The notes beneath the pieces were generated by a model. That model did not search any database. It was given only the letters and a program-made list of their open reading frames with translations, and was not told the origin of the DNA. Source: CAILUG01 sp903844415 (GTDB lineage: Bacteria; Pseudomonadota; Gammaproteobacteria; Pseudomonadales; Pseudohongiellaceae). From it: DNA of 64,000 nucleotides. Location of the stretch: NCBI GenBank assembly GCA_947477655.1, contig CANJTS010000004.1:186001-250000 (forward strand), in the 5' to 3' direction. Both the position numbers and the translations under genes were made by a program. Positions 1 to 8,184 of the stretch are shown piece after piece (positions within the stretch are counted from its first letter, which is position 1; the number at the start of each line of letters is the position of its first letter).

Positions 1-712
1 ATTTACCAACTGGTTTACCCACTGCAGCTAAAAAAGTATTAGCGATACCACCACCAACCACCAATGCGTCCACTTTTGCAGCAAGCGTTTCGAGTACCTG
101 CAATTTGCTCGATACTTTAGAACCACCTACCAAGGCAACCAAAGGCCGCACCGGATTGCTAAGCGCCCTATCTAGGGCTGCTAGTTCTGCAACCAGCAAG
201 GGTCCGGCGCATGCAGTTGTGGCAAATTTCGCAACACCATGGGTGCTCGCTTGGGCTCGATGGGCAGTACCAAAAGCATCCATCACAAAAACATCGCACA
301 AACTGGCGTAATATAAGGCCAAGTCATCGAGGTTAGCATTTTCACCCACATTAATACGCACATTTTCCAGCAACACACACTGGCCTGCAGAAATTGTATG
401 TGAATCAGCAGCAGTGAAATCAGGCGCCATTACTTTAACTTCTTGACCCAATAGTTGGCCGAGATGAACTGCCACTGGCATCAGTGCAAATTCCATTTGA
501 GCGGCAAGAGGCAAGCCCTCTTTCGGTCGCCCCAAATGCGACATCAATATTACTTTGGCCCCTTTAGCGAGGGCTAACTTGATGGAAGGGAGTGCGGCGC
601 GGATACGAGCATCGTTGACGATGTTATTGTTCTTTACAGGTACATTTAAATCTTCACGAATTAGCACCCGCTGATTGCGCAAATCAAGATTGGCCATTGC
701 CAAAATTGCCAT
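1..712 (-). CDS. pgk: Phosphoglycerate kinase, N-terminal part (cut by window edge)
   Basis: Glycolytic enzyme moving phosphate between 1,3-bisphosphoglycerate and ADP in the cytoplasm. About 237 of the usual ~390 residues are present; the C-terminal nucleotide-binding half lies beyond position 1. Visible family motifs are REDLNVP near the N-terminus, SHLGRP, DAFGTAHR and VGGSKVSSK followed by VVGGGIANTF. The start at 712 is preceded by AAGAGAG at a suitable distance; an in-frame ATG at 697 has no such site. In related bacteria pgk directly follows epd, but here an opposite-strand gene at 964-1929 separates them, so pgk probably uses its own promoter in 713-963. Confidence 0.96.
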   Translation of the reverse strand, partial: MAILAMANLDLRNQRVLIREDLNVPVKNNNIVNDARIRAALPSIKLALAKGAKVILMSHLGRPKEGLPLAAQMEFALMPVAVHLGQLLGQEVKVMAPDFTAADSHTISAGQCVLLENVRINVGENANLDDLALYYASLCDVFVMDAFGTAHRAQASTHGVAKFATTACAGPLLVAELAALDRALSNPVRPLVALVGGSKVSSKLQVLETLAAKVDALVVGGGIANTFLAAVGKPVGK

Positions 713-785
713 AAAACTCTCTTTTAATGCCAAAAAAACCAGACTGGTATGATACCGAAAAGTAGGTTTCATTGCTTGCACCAGC

Positions 786-817
786 TTCAATAAATGTTAG
801 TAAGAACATTCATTGAA
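786..817. promoter_or_regulatory. Operator-like inverted repeat between divergent pgk and the DUF8021-like gene
   Basis: Two 13-base arms, TTCAATAAATGTT (786-798) and AACATTCATTGAA (805-817), are inverted copies with one mismatch around a 6-base spacer. The element sits in the 251-base gap between the two divergent starts, 74 bases from the pgk start and 147 from the other gene. No T-run follows in either direction, so a terminator is unlikely. Its position and symmetry suit a dimeric repressor or activator site. The regulator is unknown. Confidence 0.4.
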
Positions 818-963
818 CTGATTTAGAGACCCTGCTTCAAAACAATAAAATTAACTTGGCCTACACCACTAAGCTTGCATTAACTGCAAGTGCAACAGAC
901 AATTCGACTGCTTTTGTCGCAGCCGGTAAATAATAAAAACAGCATTACACTCGGAGCATCAAG

Positions 964-1929
964 ATGAAACTAAATCGCTTATTTGTCACCCTCCCCTTTC
1001 TGCTCAATTGCACATTCGTCCTGCCGACATTTGCTCAGGAAAATTCCTGTGATCGCACTTGCCTCAGTAGAGTCCTCGATAGTTATCTCCAGGCAGTGAT
1101 TACTCATAATCCTGCAGCTGCGCCCTTGGCCACTATTTATCGGCATACTGAAAATTCGGTGGTGCAACCACTAGGCGAAGGTATGTGGAAATCGGCGACG
1201 GGACTTGGTGCAATGCAACGCAAATACCTTGATGAGTTTACCGGCAATGCTGTGTATTACGGCACCCTCGTTGAAAGCGATGTACGCGCCGTGGTATCGC
1301 TGCGCATCAAGGTTGACAACCAAAAAATCAGTGAAGCGGAGTGGTTCATTGGGCGTGAAAATGACGCTGGTGTCGATGGTGTTGCAGGTACTGTATTGTG
1401 GGATGCCGATTACTTGACCACCGGCAATCCTCCGCAGAACAGAGTAGTGCCAGTTGCACAGCGCAGCTCTCGGGAAGAACTGATCTATATCACCAACTCC
1501 TATTGGGATGGAATCGTCAATCGTAATCCCAACATTGAACGCGCCCATCCCGGCTGTTTTCGTGAAGAAAACGGCCAAAAAACAACCGGCAATCCCTTAC
1601 CACCAGAACGCGTCAACGATGGTGGCCTGAACGGTCTTAGCGATTGTCGCTCGGGCACTTCGACTTTCAATGTGTTAAATGTAGCGGCTCGCCGTTGGGC
1701 AGTGGTCGATGTAGAAGCCCAAGTAGTAGTGGCCTCTGCGGTGTTCATCCGCGAACCGGGCCACCCTAAACGCCGCAACCATTTTTCGGACGTTTTTGAA
1801 ATTGACGGGGGATTGTTGCGTGGCATCTATACTGCAATGTACTACGTTGAACCGACCAGAGCCGTACCCAACTGGCCGCCTTTTGATGGAAATTTTCCGC
1901 TGGCACAAAGTTTTGGTACGACTAAATAA
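964..1929 (+). CDS. Secreted DUF8021-like protein of unknown function
   Basis: A 321-residue protein with a clear signal peptide (hydrophobic residues 5-22, ending at an A-Q cleavage-like site), so probably periplasmic. The mature part begins with a CDRTCL segment and has two related halves: HNPAAAPLA...TENS...GEGMW near 45-75 and a second SREELIYITNSYWDGI...NP segment near 168-190. This layout resembles the NTF2/SnoaL-like DUF8021 proteins, whose function is not established. GGAG lies about 7 bases before the ATG. It stands alone on the plus strand inside an otherwise conserved tkt-epd-pgk block, which suggests later insertion. The family assignment is from memory of conserved wording, not a search. 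Confidence 0.7.
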   Translation: MKLNRLFVTLPFLLNCTFVLPTFAQENSCDRTCLSRVLDSYLQAVITHNPAAAPLATIYRHTENSVVQPLGEGMWKSATGLGAMQRKYLDEFTGNAVYYGTLVESDVRAVVSLRIKVDNQKISEAEWFIGRENDAGVDGVAGTVLWDADYLTTGNPPQNRVVPVAQRSSREELIYITNSYWDGIVNRNPNIERAHPGCFREENGQKTTGNPLPPERVNDGGLNGLSDCRSGTSTFNVLNVAARRWAVVDVEAQVVVASAVFIREPGHPKRRNHFSDVFEIDGGLLRGIYTAMYYVEPTRAVPNWPPFDGNFPLAQSFGTTK

Positions 1930-2030
1930 GTCCTATATCTCTCGGTCTGAATTTACAGGGTGCCAGCGCAAACCCACTTAACTGCTAGCAAGCAATTTGA
2001 TGCAGTAGAGTACGTAAGCAGGCCAGCATT

Positions 2031-3056
2031 TTATAAACGGGCTAGCAAACGCGCTACATCCAGCATACGGTTTGCAAAAGCCCATTCATTGTCGAACCAG
2101 GTCAATACCTTGACCAAACGTTTACCGCTGACGCGGGTTTGACCAAGATCGACGATGGCTGAACGTGAATCGTGATTAAAATCGCACGATGCCAAGGGTT
2201 CATCGGTAAAGGCCAATACGTTGGGCAACATGCTGGCTGATGCCGCACGAATAATCGCGTTGATCTCCTCCTTGCTGGTGTTGGTGTTGACCACTACTGA
2301 CAAATCAATTGCAGAGACATTTACCGTTGGCACGCGCATGGCCTGCGCTTCAAATCGACCACTTAGTTCTGGCAATATTCGATCGATGCCGCGCGCCAGC
2401 TCTGTATTGACTGGAATAATAGATTGAAATGCACTGCGTGTTTTGCGTAAGTCGGTGTGGTGATAGGCATCGAGCACCGGTTGATCATTCATCGCGGAAT
2501 GTATAGTGGTGATAACGCCACATTCGACACCCAGCGCATCATGCAAACACTTGATCACGGGTACGATGCAGTTGGTGGTACAGGAGGCATTGGAAATAAT
2601 CGTGTGTTCGCGGCGCAAAAGCTGCTGGTTCACCCCATAGACAATGGTGCAATCTACATCAGCTGCAGCGGGCTGGGAAAACAACATGCGACGTGCGCCT
2701 CGCTGCAAATGAATTTCTGCGTTGGAGCGATCGGAAAAAGACCCTGTACACTCTAGCACCAGATCGATGTTGTGTTCTTGCCAAGGCAGTAATGTTAGTT
2801 CGGGTATTTGCGAAACACTCAGCTGTCTGCCGTTGATAAGGAGATGGTTGCCAATCACAGCAACCGTACCGGAAAATTTTCCGTGAGTACTGTCGTAGCG
2901 CAGCAGGTGGGCTAGAGTTTGAATGTCAGCCAGCTCATTGAGCGCCACGATTTCCAGCCCACTGTCTGGACCACTAAATTCGGCATTTTCAAAATAGGCA
3001 CGCAACACACTACGGCCGATGCGGCCGAGCCCATTGATGGCAAGCCGGTAACTCAG
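2031..3056 (-). CDS. epd: D-erythrose-4-phosphate dehydrogenase, probable CTG start
   Basis: NAD-dependent oxidation of erythrose 4-phosphate to 4-phosphoerythronate for pyridoxal phosphate synthesis. The catalytic cysteine is in SNASCTTNC (about residue 159). Epd rather than GapA is indicated by TIHSAMNDQ, QSIIPVNTELARGI and DFNHDSRSAIVD, and by the tkt-epd-pgk context. The Rossmann motif AINGLGRIGR is encoded upstream of the first GTG (3008), so that start would delete the NAD site. No ATG, GTG or TTG precedes it in frame. A CTG at 3056 gives MSYRLAINGLGRIGR, overlaps the tkt stop as CTGA and follows AGAGAG by about 5 bases. That gives 341 residues, close to the ~339 of the family. A sequencing error in an original ATGA is the alternative. 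Confidence 0.9.
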   Translation of the reverse strand: MSYRLAINGLGRIGRSVLRAYFENAEFSGPDSGLEIVALNELADIQTLAHLLRYDSTHGKFSGTVAVIGNHLLINGRQLSVSQIPELTLLPWQEHNIDLVLECTGSFSDRSNAEIHLQRGARRMLFSQPAAADVDCTIVYGVNQQLLRREHTIISNASCTTNCIVPVIKCLHDALGVECGVITTIHSAMNDQPVLDAYHHTDLRKTRSAFQSIIPVNTELARGIDRILPELSGRFEAQAMRVPTVNVSAIDLSVVVNTNTSKEEINAIIRAASASMLPNVLAFTDEPLASCDFNHDSRSAIVDLGQTRVSGKRLVKVLTWFDNEWAFANRMLDVARLLARL

Positions 3057-5074
3057 AGCAAACTCTCTACCGCAGCGCTTATTACCGCTGCAGTGAATCC
3101 GAAATGTTTCATTACTACAGGCCCTGGTGCTGACTCACCAAAAGTCTTCATGCCGAGAATTACTCCATCCAGCCCAACATATTTATACCAACCATCACCA
3201 TGAGCAGCTTCAACCGCAACCCTTTTTCTCACATTTGTGGGCAACACAAGTTGTTTCCACGCATCATTTTGGGCATCGAACAAGGTGGTTGATGGCATCG
3301 ACACCAGCCGCACATTTTTCTTGCGGGCTTGCAGCTCTTGTACTGCCAGCAGGGCGATGCCAACTTCCGATCCCGTGGCAATTACTATTACATCTGGCTG
3401 ACCCTCGCAGTCACACAATACGTAGCCACCTTTATTGATGTTACTCAACTGTTCTGGTGTGCGTGCCAAAGCGGTTAGATTCTGCCGCGATAACACCAAT
3501 GCAGTAGGACCAGTGCGGTTAAGCAAAGCAGATTTCCAAGCCACAGCAGTTTCAACCGCGTCACCCGGACGCCACACCATCAAATTGGGTGTGTTACGCA
3601 AAGTGGCAATGTGTTCCACGGGTTGATGAGTAGGGCCGTCTTCGCCTTGGCCGATGGAATCGTGGGTAAATACAAAAATACTGTGTTGCTGCATCAATGC
3701 TGCCATCCGCACAGCATTGCGCATGTAATCCATAAATACCAAAAAAGTGCCGGCATAAGGAATAAAACCACCGTACAGGGCGATGCCGTTATTGATCGCC
3801 GCCATGCCAAATTCGCGCACTCCGTAATAAATATAATTGCCGGCCGGATCGCGGTTAATTGCAACACTGCCACTCCAGTTGGTGAGGTTGGAGCCAGTGA
3901 GATCGGCAGAACCGCCCAGCAATTCAGGCAACAACTTACCAAAAGTGCTGATGCTGTTTTGCGATGCCTTGCGACTGGCAATTGACTCTGCTTTGGTTTG
4001 GCATTGCTGAATAAATTCATCTGCCTGAATTTCGAAATCGTCATGAAACTCACCCTTGATACGGCGGATCAGCTCCATTGCCAGTTCGGGATAATCCTGT
4101 TCGTAATGGGCAAAATTTGCTCGCCATTTCGATTCCGCTTGAAAGCCAGTTTCTTTTGCATCCCATGTTTGATAAATCTCGACCGGAATTTCAAAAGGCG
4201 AATGATGCCATTTCAACTTGGCTCGTGTTGCCTCAATTTCATCAGCACCTAGTGGCGATCCATGGCAACTCTCCTTGCCTTGTTTGTTGGGAGAACCGTA
4301 GCCAATGATGGTTTTACAAATGATGATCGAGGGCTGCGTTGTATTGGCGCGCGCTGCTTCAATTGCTGTGACTATAGCCAAGGCATCATGGCCGTCAGCG
4401 CGCAGCACATGCCAACCATAACTGGCGAAGCGACCGGCGGTATCATCGGTAAACCACTCATGCACTTCACCATCTATAGATATGCCGTTGTCATCGTAGA
4501 ACATGATCAATTTCCCCAACTGCAAGGTGCCAGCCAAGGAACAGACTTCATGCGAAATGCCTTCCATTAGACAACCGTCACCAGCGAAGACATAAGTATG
4601 ATGATCGATGACGGCAAATTGATCACGATTGAATTGAGCAGCCAAAGTACGTTCGGCAATTGCCATTCCCACTGCATTCGCAATCCCCTGCCCGAGCGGA
4701 CCGGTAGTGGTTTCCACACCCGCTGTATAGCCATATTCAGGATGGCCAGGAGTTCTAGAGTGCAGTTGCCGGAAATTCTTCAGGTCTTCAATGCTCAATT
4801 CATAACCGGTTAGGTGTAGCAAGGAGTACAACAACATGGAGCCGTGGCCATTGGATAACACAAAGCGGTCACGGTTAATCCAGTTGGGATTGGCCGGATT
4901 GTGCTGTAAATAATCGTGCCACAACACTTCGGCAATATCGGCCATACCCATTGGCGCACCGGGATGACCAGAATTGGCTTTCTGAACAGCATCCATGCTT
5001 AAGGCACGGATGGCATTGGCACATTCACGCCGTGAAGTTTTACGCTCATTGCCGGCACGGCTGGGGGATCCCAT
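3053..5074 (-). CDS. tkt: Transketolase
   Basis: Thiamine-diphosphate enzyme of the pentose phosphate pathway, 673 residues from the chosen start. Seen in order: ANAIRALSMDAVQKANSGHPGAPMG, the first cofactor-side histidines, GDGCLMEGISHE with the ThDP motif GDG...N around residues 155-185, the pyrimidine-domain motif HDSIGQGEDGPTHQP, and a C-terminal domain with FGESAPGPVV. Start 5074 is preceded by AAGGAG at 7 bases; a longer reading frame to 5152 adds 26 residues foreign to the family. Its stop overlaps the CTG start of epd, implying translational coupling. metK is divergent, with a 270-base gap. Confidence 0.97.
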   Translation of the reverse strand: MGSPSRAGNERKTSRRECANAIRALSMDAVQKANSGHPGAPMGMADIAEVLWHDYLQHNPANPNWINRDRFVLSNGHGSMLLYSLLHLTGYELSIEDLKNFRQLHSRTPGHPEYGYTAGVETTTGPLGQGIANAVGMAIAERTLAAQFNRDQFAVIDHHTYVFAGDGCLMEGISHEVCSLAGTLQLGKLIMFYDDNGISIDGEVHEWFTDDTAGRFASYGWHVLRADGHDALAIVTAIEAARANTTQPSIIICKTIIGYGSPNKQGKESCHGSPLGADEIEATRAKLKWHHSPFEIPVEIYQTWDAKETGFQAESKWRANFAHYEQDYPELAMELIRRIKGEFHDDFEIQADEFIQQCQTKAESIASRKASQNSISTFGKLLPELLGGSADLTGSNLTNWSGSVAINRDPAGNYIYYGVREFGMAAINNGIALYGGFIPYAGTFLVFMDYMRNAVRMAALMQQHSIFVFTHDSIGQGEDGPTHQPVEHIATLRNTPNLMVWRPGDAVETAVAWKSALLNRTGPTALVLSRQNLTALARTPEQLSNINKGGYVLCDCEGQPDVIVIATGSEVGIALLAVQELQARKKNVRLVSMPSTTLFDAQNDAWKQLVLPTNVRKRVAVEAAHGDGWYKYVGLDGVILGMKTFGESAPGPVVMKHFGFTAAVISAAVESLL

Positions 5075-5344
5075 CCTGATACTCCTTAAAGTTTGGCTTG
5101 CTGCAGGGTATTTGCAGAACTGATACTGCGGGCCCGGTAAAGCCAGCAACACACGAAAAAACTGACACTCATTGTCTAACAGGCTTATAAATAATGCTAC
5201 CGGTTAAGGTCTCGACACAAGGCCATTAACATCGCTTAAAAACGTACTTTTGAGGTTTGCCTTAGTCCCATTGGCAATGATAGAGTCGCACACCTGCATC
5301 AACGCAGAAGTTCAAAAACAGACTCTATAATAAAGGTTAAAAAT

Positions 5345-6505
5345 ATGTCAGAAGCTGCTTTGTTCACCTCCGAATCCGTATCTGAAGGTCACCCAGATAA
5401 AATGGCTGATCAGATTTCGGATGCCATACTAGATGCCTTGTTGGCACAAGATCCAAAATCACGCGTAGCTGTTGAAACACTTGTAAAAACCGGTATGGTA
5501 GTTGTAGCTGGCGAAGTGACAACCGACGCTAATATCAATTACGAAAAAATCATTCGTAAAGTAGTGTGTGATATTGGTTACGATGATTCCAAAAAATATT
5601 TCGATGGCAAAACCTGCGCCATTCTCAATGCCATTGGTGAACAGTCTCGCGATATTGGTCAGGGTGTAGACTCTTCCGATGATAAAGAGCAAGGAGCTGG
5701 CGACCAAGGTTTGATGTTTGGTTATGCTTCAGATGAAACTGAAGTGTTGATGCCTGCTCCCATCACCTACGCCCACCGTTTGGTGCAGCGCCAGGCTGAA
5801 GCTCGCAAGAAAAAAATCCTACCCTTTCTGCTGCCCGACGCCAAAAGTCAACTTACCTTTCGTTATGTTAAAGGTAGACCTCACTCCATAGATGCAGTTG
5901 TGCTTTCTACTCAGCATACTAAAAATGTATCGCTGGCAGATTTGCAAGAAGGGGTAATGGAAGAAATCATCAAAAAAGTATTGCCCGCCAAATGGCTGGA
6001 TAAAAACACCAAATACCACATCAACCCCACCGGCCGTTTTGTAGTAGGCGGCCCATATGGTGACTGTGGTTTGACTGGCCGCAAAATCATCGTAGATTCT
6101 TACGGTGGTATGGCACGACACGGTGGTGGTGCATTCTCCGGAAAAGATCCATCCAAAGTGGACAGATCAGCCGCCTATCTGGCTCGTTACATTGCCAAAA
6201 ATATTGTGGCTGCCGGGATTGCGTCCAAGTGCGAAGTACAAATCTCATATGCCATCGGTGTTGCTGAACCAACTTCCATTTTGGTCGATACATTTGGCAC
6301 TGGCAAAATTGAAGATGGTGCTATAACCAAACTAGTGCGCAAACATTTTGAACTGAGACCTGCCGGTCTCATCAAAATGTTAGACTTGTTGCGTCCTGTC
6401 TATTTACCCACAGCTTCTTACGGTCATTTTGGCCGCCCAGAATTTTCCTGGGAAAATACCGACAGGGCAGAAGCCTTACGTGCCGATGCAAAAATCAAAA
6501 AATAG
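5345..6505 (+). CDS. metK: S-adenosylmethionine synthetase
   Basis: Makes S-adenosylmethionine from methionine and ATP in the cytoplasm. The 386 residues match the family length. Motifs seen: FTSESVSEGHPDK at the N-terminus, GEVTTDA, the loop GDQGLMFGYA near residue 119, FVVGGPYGDCGLTGRKIIVDSYGG near 231-255 and the P-loop-like GGGAFSGKDPSKVDRSAAY near 261. AAAGG lies 8 bases before the ATG. I found no SAM riboswitch-like fold upstream. It is followed by ahcY in the same direction, so SAM production and removal of S-adenosylhomocysteine are genetically paired. Confidence 0.98.
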   Translation: MSEAALFTSESVSEGHPDKMADQISDAILDALLAQDPKSRVAVETLVKTGMVVVAGEVTTDANINYEKIIRKVVCDIGYDDSKKYFDGKTCAILNAIGEQSRDIGQGVDSSDDKEQGAGDQGLMFGYASDETEVLMPAPITYAHRLVQRQAEARKKKILPFLLPDAKSQLTFRYVKGRPHSIDAVVLSTQHTKNVSLADLQEGVMEEIIKKVLPAKWLDKNTKYHINPTGRFVVGGPYGDCGLTGRKIIVDSYGGMARHGGGAFSGKDPSKVDRSAAYLARYIAKNIVAAGIASKCEVQISYAIGVAEPTSILVDTFGTGKIEDGAITKLVRKHFELRPAGLIKMLDLLRPVYLPTASYGHFGRPEFSWENTDRAEALRADAKIKK

Positions 6506-6516
6506 ATCCAGAGGAC

Positions 6517-6550
6517 ATCAAATGGGTCAGGGCAACCTGATCCATTTGGT
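6517..6550 (+). promoter_or_regulatory. 15-bp hairpin with GCAA tetraloop between metK and ahcY
   Basis: Bases 6517-6531 pair with 6536-6550 without a bulge. There are two G-U pairs (6526/6541 and 6518/6549), and the loop is GCAA, a stable GNRA tetraloop. The element starts 12 bases after the metK stop and ends 48 bases before ahcY. The bases after it (CAGCATTAAC) contain no T-run, so it is not a standard intrinsic terminator. It could protect metK mRNA 3' ends, act as a processing site or control ahcY. It lacks the conserved core I associate with SAH riboswitches. Confidence 0.6.
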
Positions 6551-6598
6551 CAGCATTAACTAACACTTTCCCCAACTTAGATATTCAGGATTAACACC

Positions 6599-7978
6599 AT
6601 GAGTACAACAGATTACAAAGTGGCAGACATTGCGCTGGCCAATTTTGGCCGAAAGGAAATTCAACTAGCCGAAGCCGAAATGCCGGCGTTGATGACGCTA
6701 CGAAAACGCTATAGTAAAACTAAACCTCTTAAAGGGGCCCGTATCATGGGCTGTATTCACATGACTATACAGACCGCTGTCTTGATGGAAACCCTGATTG
6801 AGCTCGGCGCTGAATTACGCTGGTCATCGTGCAATATTTTCTCAACCCAGGATCATGCGGCAGCGGCGATGGCAGCACGCGGCATTCCGACTTTCGCCTG
6901 GAAGGGTGAAACCGAATCCGAATACGAATGGTGCTTAGAGCAAACTATTAACAAAAATGGTAAGCCTTGGGATGCCAACATGATTCTAGACGATGGCGGC
7001 GACCTGACCATGGTTGTACATAAGCACTACCCACAAATGCTTAAAAAAATTCACGGCATCACGGAAGAAACCACCACCGGTGTACATCGTCTGATGGAAA
7101 TGGTGAAAAAAGGCGCCTTGAAAGTACCCGCCATCAACGTCAACGATGCTGTTACTAAGGCCAAAAACGACAATAAATACGGCTGCCGTCACAGCTTGAA
7201 CGACGGCATCAAACGCGGCACTGACATGTTGCTGTCCGGCAAAAAAGCGCTGGTACTCGGGTATGGTGATGTGGGTAAAGGTTCTGCCCAAAGCCTGCGC
7301 CAAGAAGGCATGATCGTAAAAATCACCGAAATCGACCCGATCTGTGCGATGCAGGCTTGTATGGACGGTTATGAAGTTGTTTCGCCTTATATAAATGGCA
7401 ACAACACCGGCAAGCCCAGCGACATCGACGAAAATTTGTTGAAAACCACAGATCTGTTGGTGACAGCTACCGGCAATCTCGATGTATGTGACAAAAACAT
7501 GTTGAAGGCACTCAAACCCGGCTCAGTGGTGTGCAATATCGGCCACTTCGACAATGAAATTGACACCGCATTTATGCGTAAAAACTGGAAGTGGGATGAA
7601 GTTAAACCGCAGGTTCATCGCGTTATTCGTGGCAAACTCAAAGATGGTAGTGAAGATTATTTGATCCTGTTGTCTGAAGGTCGCCTGATTAATCTCGGCA
7701 ACGCCACTGGTCACCCTTCCCGTATCATGGATGGTTCGTTCGCCAACCAAGTGCTGGCGCAAATGTATTTGTGGGAACGTAAATTTGCTGACCAAAGCAA
7801 AGCTGTTCAAAAAGCCGCATTGAAAGTTGAAGTGTTGAGCAAGAAACTCGATGAAGAAGTTGCTGCCTGCATGGTATTGGGTTTTGGTGGTGTCGTTACC
7901 AAGCTGAACAAACAACAGGCGGAATATATTGGTGTTAGTGCTGAAGGCCCTTTCAAGGCGGATACTTACAAATACTGA
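6599..7978 (+). CDS. ahcY: Adenosylhomocysteinase
   Basis: Hydrolyses S-adenosylhomocysteine to adenosine and homocysteine, relieving product inhibition of methyltransferases. It has 459 residues, the usual size for bacterial enzymes with the internal insertion. Seen: GCIHMTIQTAVLMETL near residue 51, CNIFSTQDHAAAA, LDDGGDLT near 130, KNDNKYGCRHSLNDGIKR, the NAD-binding GYGDVGKGSAQSLR near 220, CNIGHFDNEID, and the C-terminal NAD-contacting KADTYKY. AGGATTAACACC precedes the ATG. The gene ends in an intrinsic terminator at 7996-8025. The catalytic Lys-Asp segment is intact. Confidence 0.98.
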   Translation: MSTTDYKVADIALANFGRKEIQLAEAEMPALMTLRKRYSKTKPLKGARIMGCIHMTIQTAVLMETLIELGAELRWSSCNIFSTQDHAAAAMAARGIPTFAWKGETESEYEWCLEQTINKNGKPWDANMILDDGGDLTMVVHKHYPQMLKKIHGITEETTTGVHRLMEMVKKGALKVPAINVNDAVTKAKNDNKYGCRHSLNDGIKRGTDMLLSGKKALVLGYGDVGKGSAQSLRQEGMIVKITEIDPICAMQACMDGYEVVSPYINGNNTGKPSDIDENLLKTTDLLVTATGNLDVCDKNMLKALKPGSVVCNIGHFDNEIDTAFMRKNWKWDEVKPQVHRVIRGKLKDGSEDYLILLSEGRLINLGNATGHPSRIMDGSFANQVLAQMYLWERKFADQSKAVQKAALKVEVLSKKLDEEVAACMVLGFGGVVTKLNKQQAEYIGVSAEGPFKADTYKY

Positions 7979-7995
7979 TGTAGATTTACAATTAA

Positions 7996-8025
7996 AAAAT
8001 GCCCGTTTTTACGGGCATTTTTTTA
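7996..8025 (+). terminator. Intrinsic terminator after ahcY
   Basis: AAATGCCCGT (7997-8006) pairs with ACGGGCATTT (8011-8020) around a TTTT loop, followed by an uninterrupted T-run to 8024. It ends the metK-ahcY transcription unit. Confidence 0.93.
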
Positions 8026-8184
8026 TCTACTAATTAGCTTTTTATAACATCCAAACCCAATTGCCTTGCTGATTAAGTTTTGGTAGATGACCTATTCGAA
8101 AGATGTTCCCACTGCCATGACGATCATTACAGAAGTAGGGTAGTATTGGCGAGCAATCGAATAATAGAACGGGAGAATACGTCC

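Noticed and set aside
5075..5152. N-terminal extension of transketolase
   Set aside because: The residues are not family-like and a strong AAGGAG site directly precedes the ATG at 5074.
5326..5331. TATAAT as the metK -10 promoter element
   Set aside because: It is only 14 bases from the ATG, would start transcription after the ribosome site, and has no -35-like hexamer 17 bases upstream.
6506..6598. SAH riboswitch before ahcY
   Set aside because: The spacer has a GAGGA stretch and a hairpin, but not the further conserved core (GCGYUGC-like segment and second pairing) I associate with SAH riboswitches; it is reported only as a hairpin.
8080..8184. N-terminal 35-residue extension of the PQQ dehydrogenase
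   Set aside because: It has no export signal and would bury the lipoprotein signal peptide; the ATG at 8185 has a GGGAG site.
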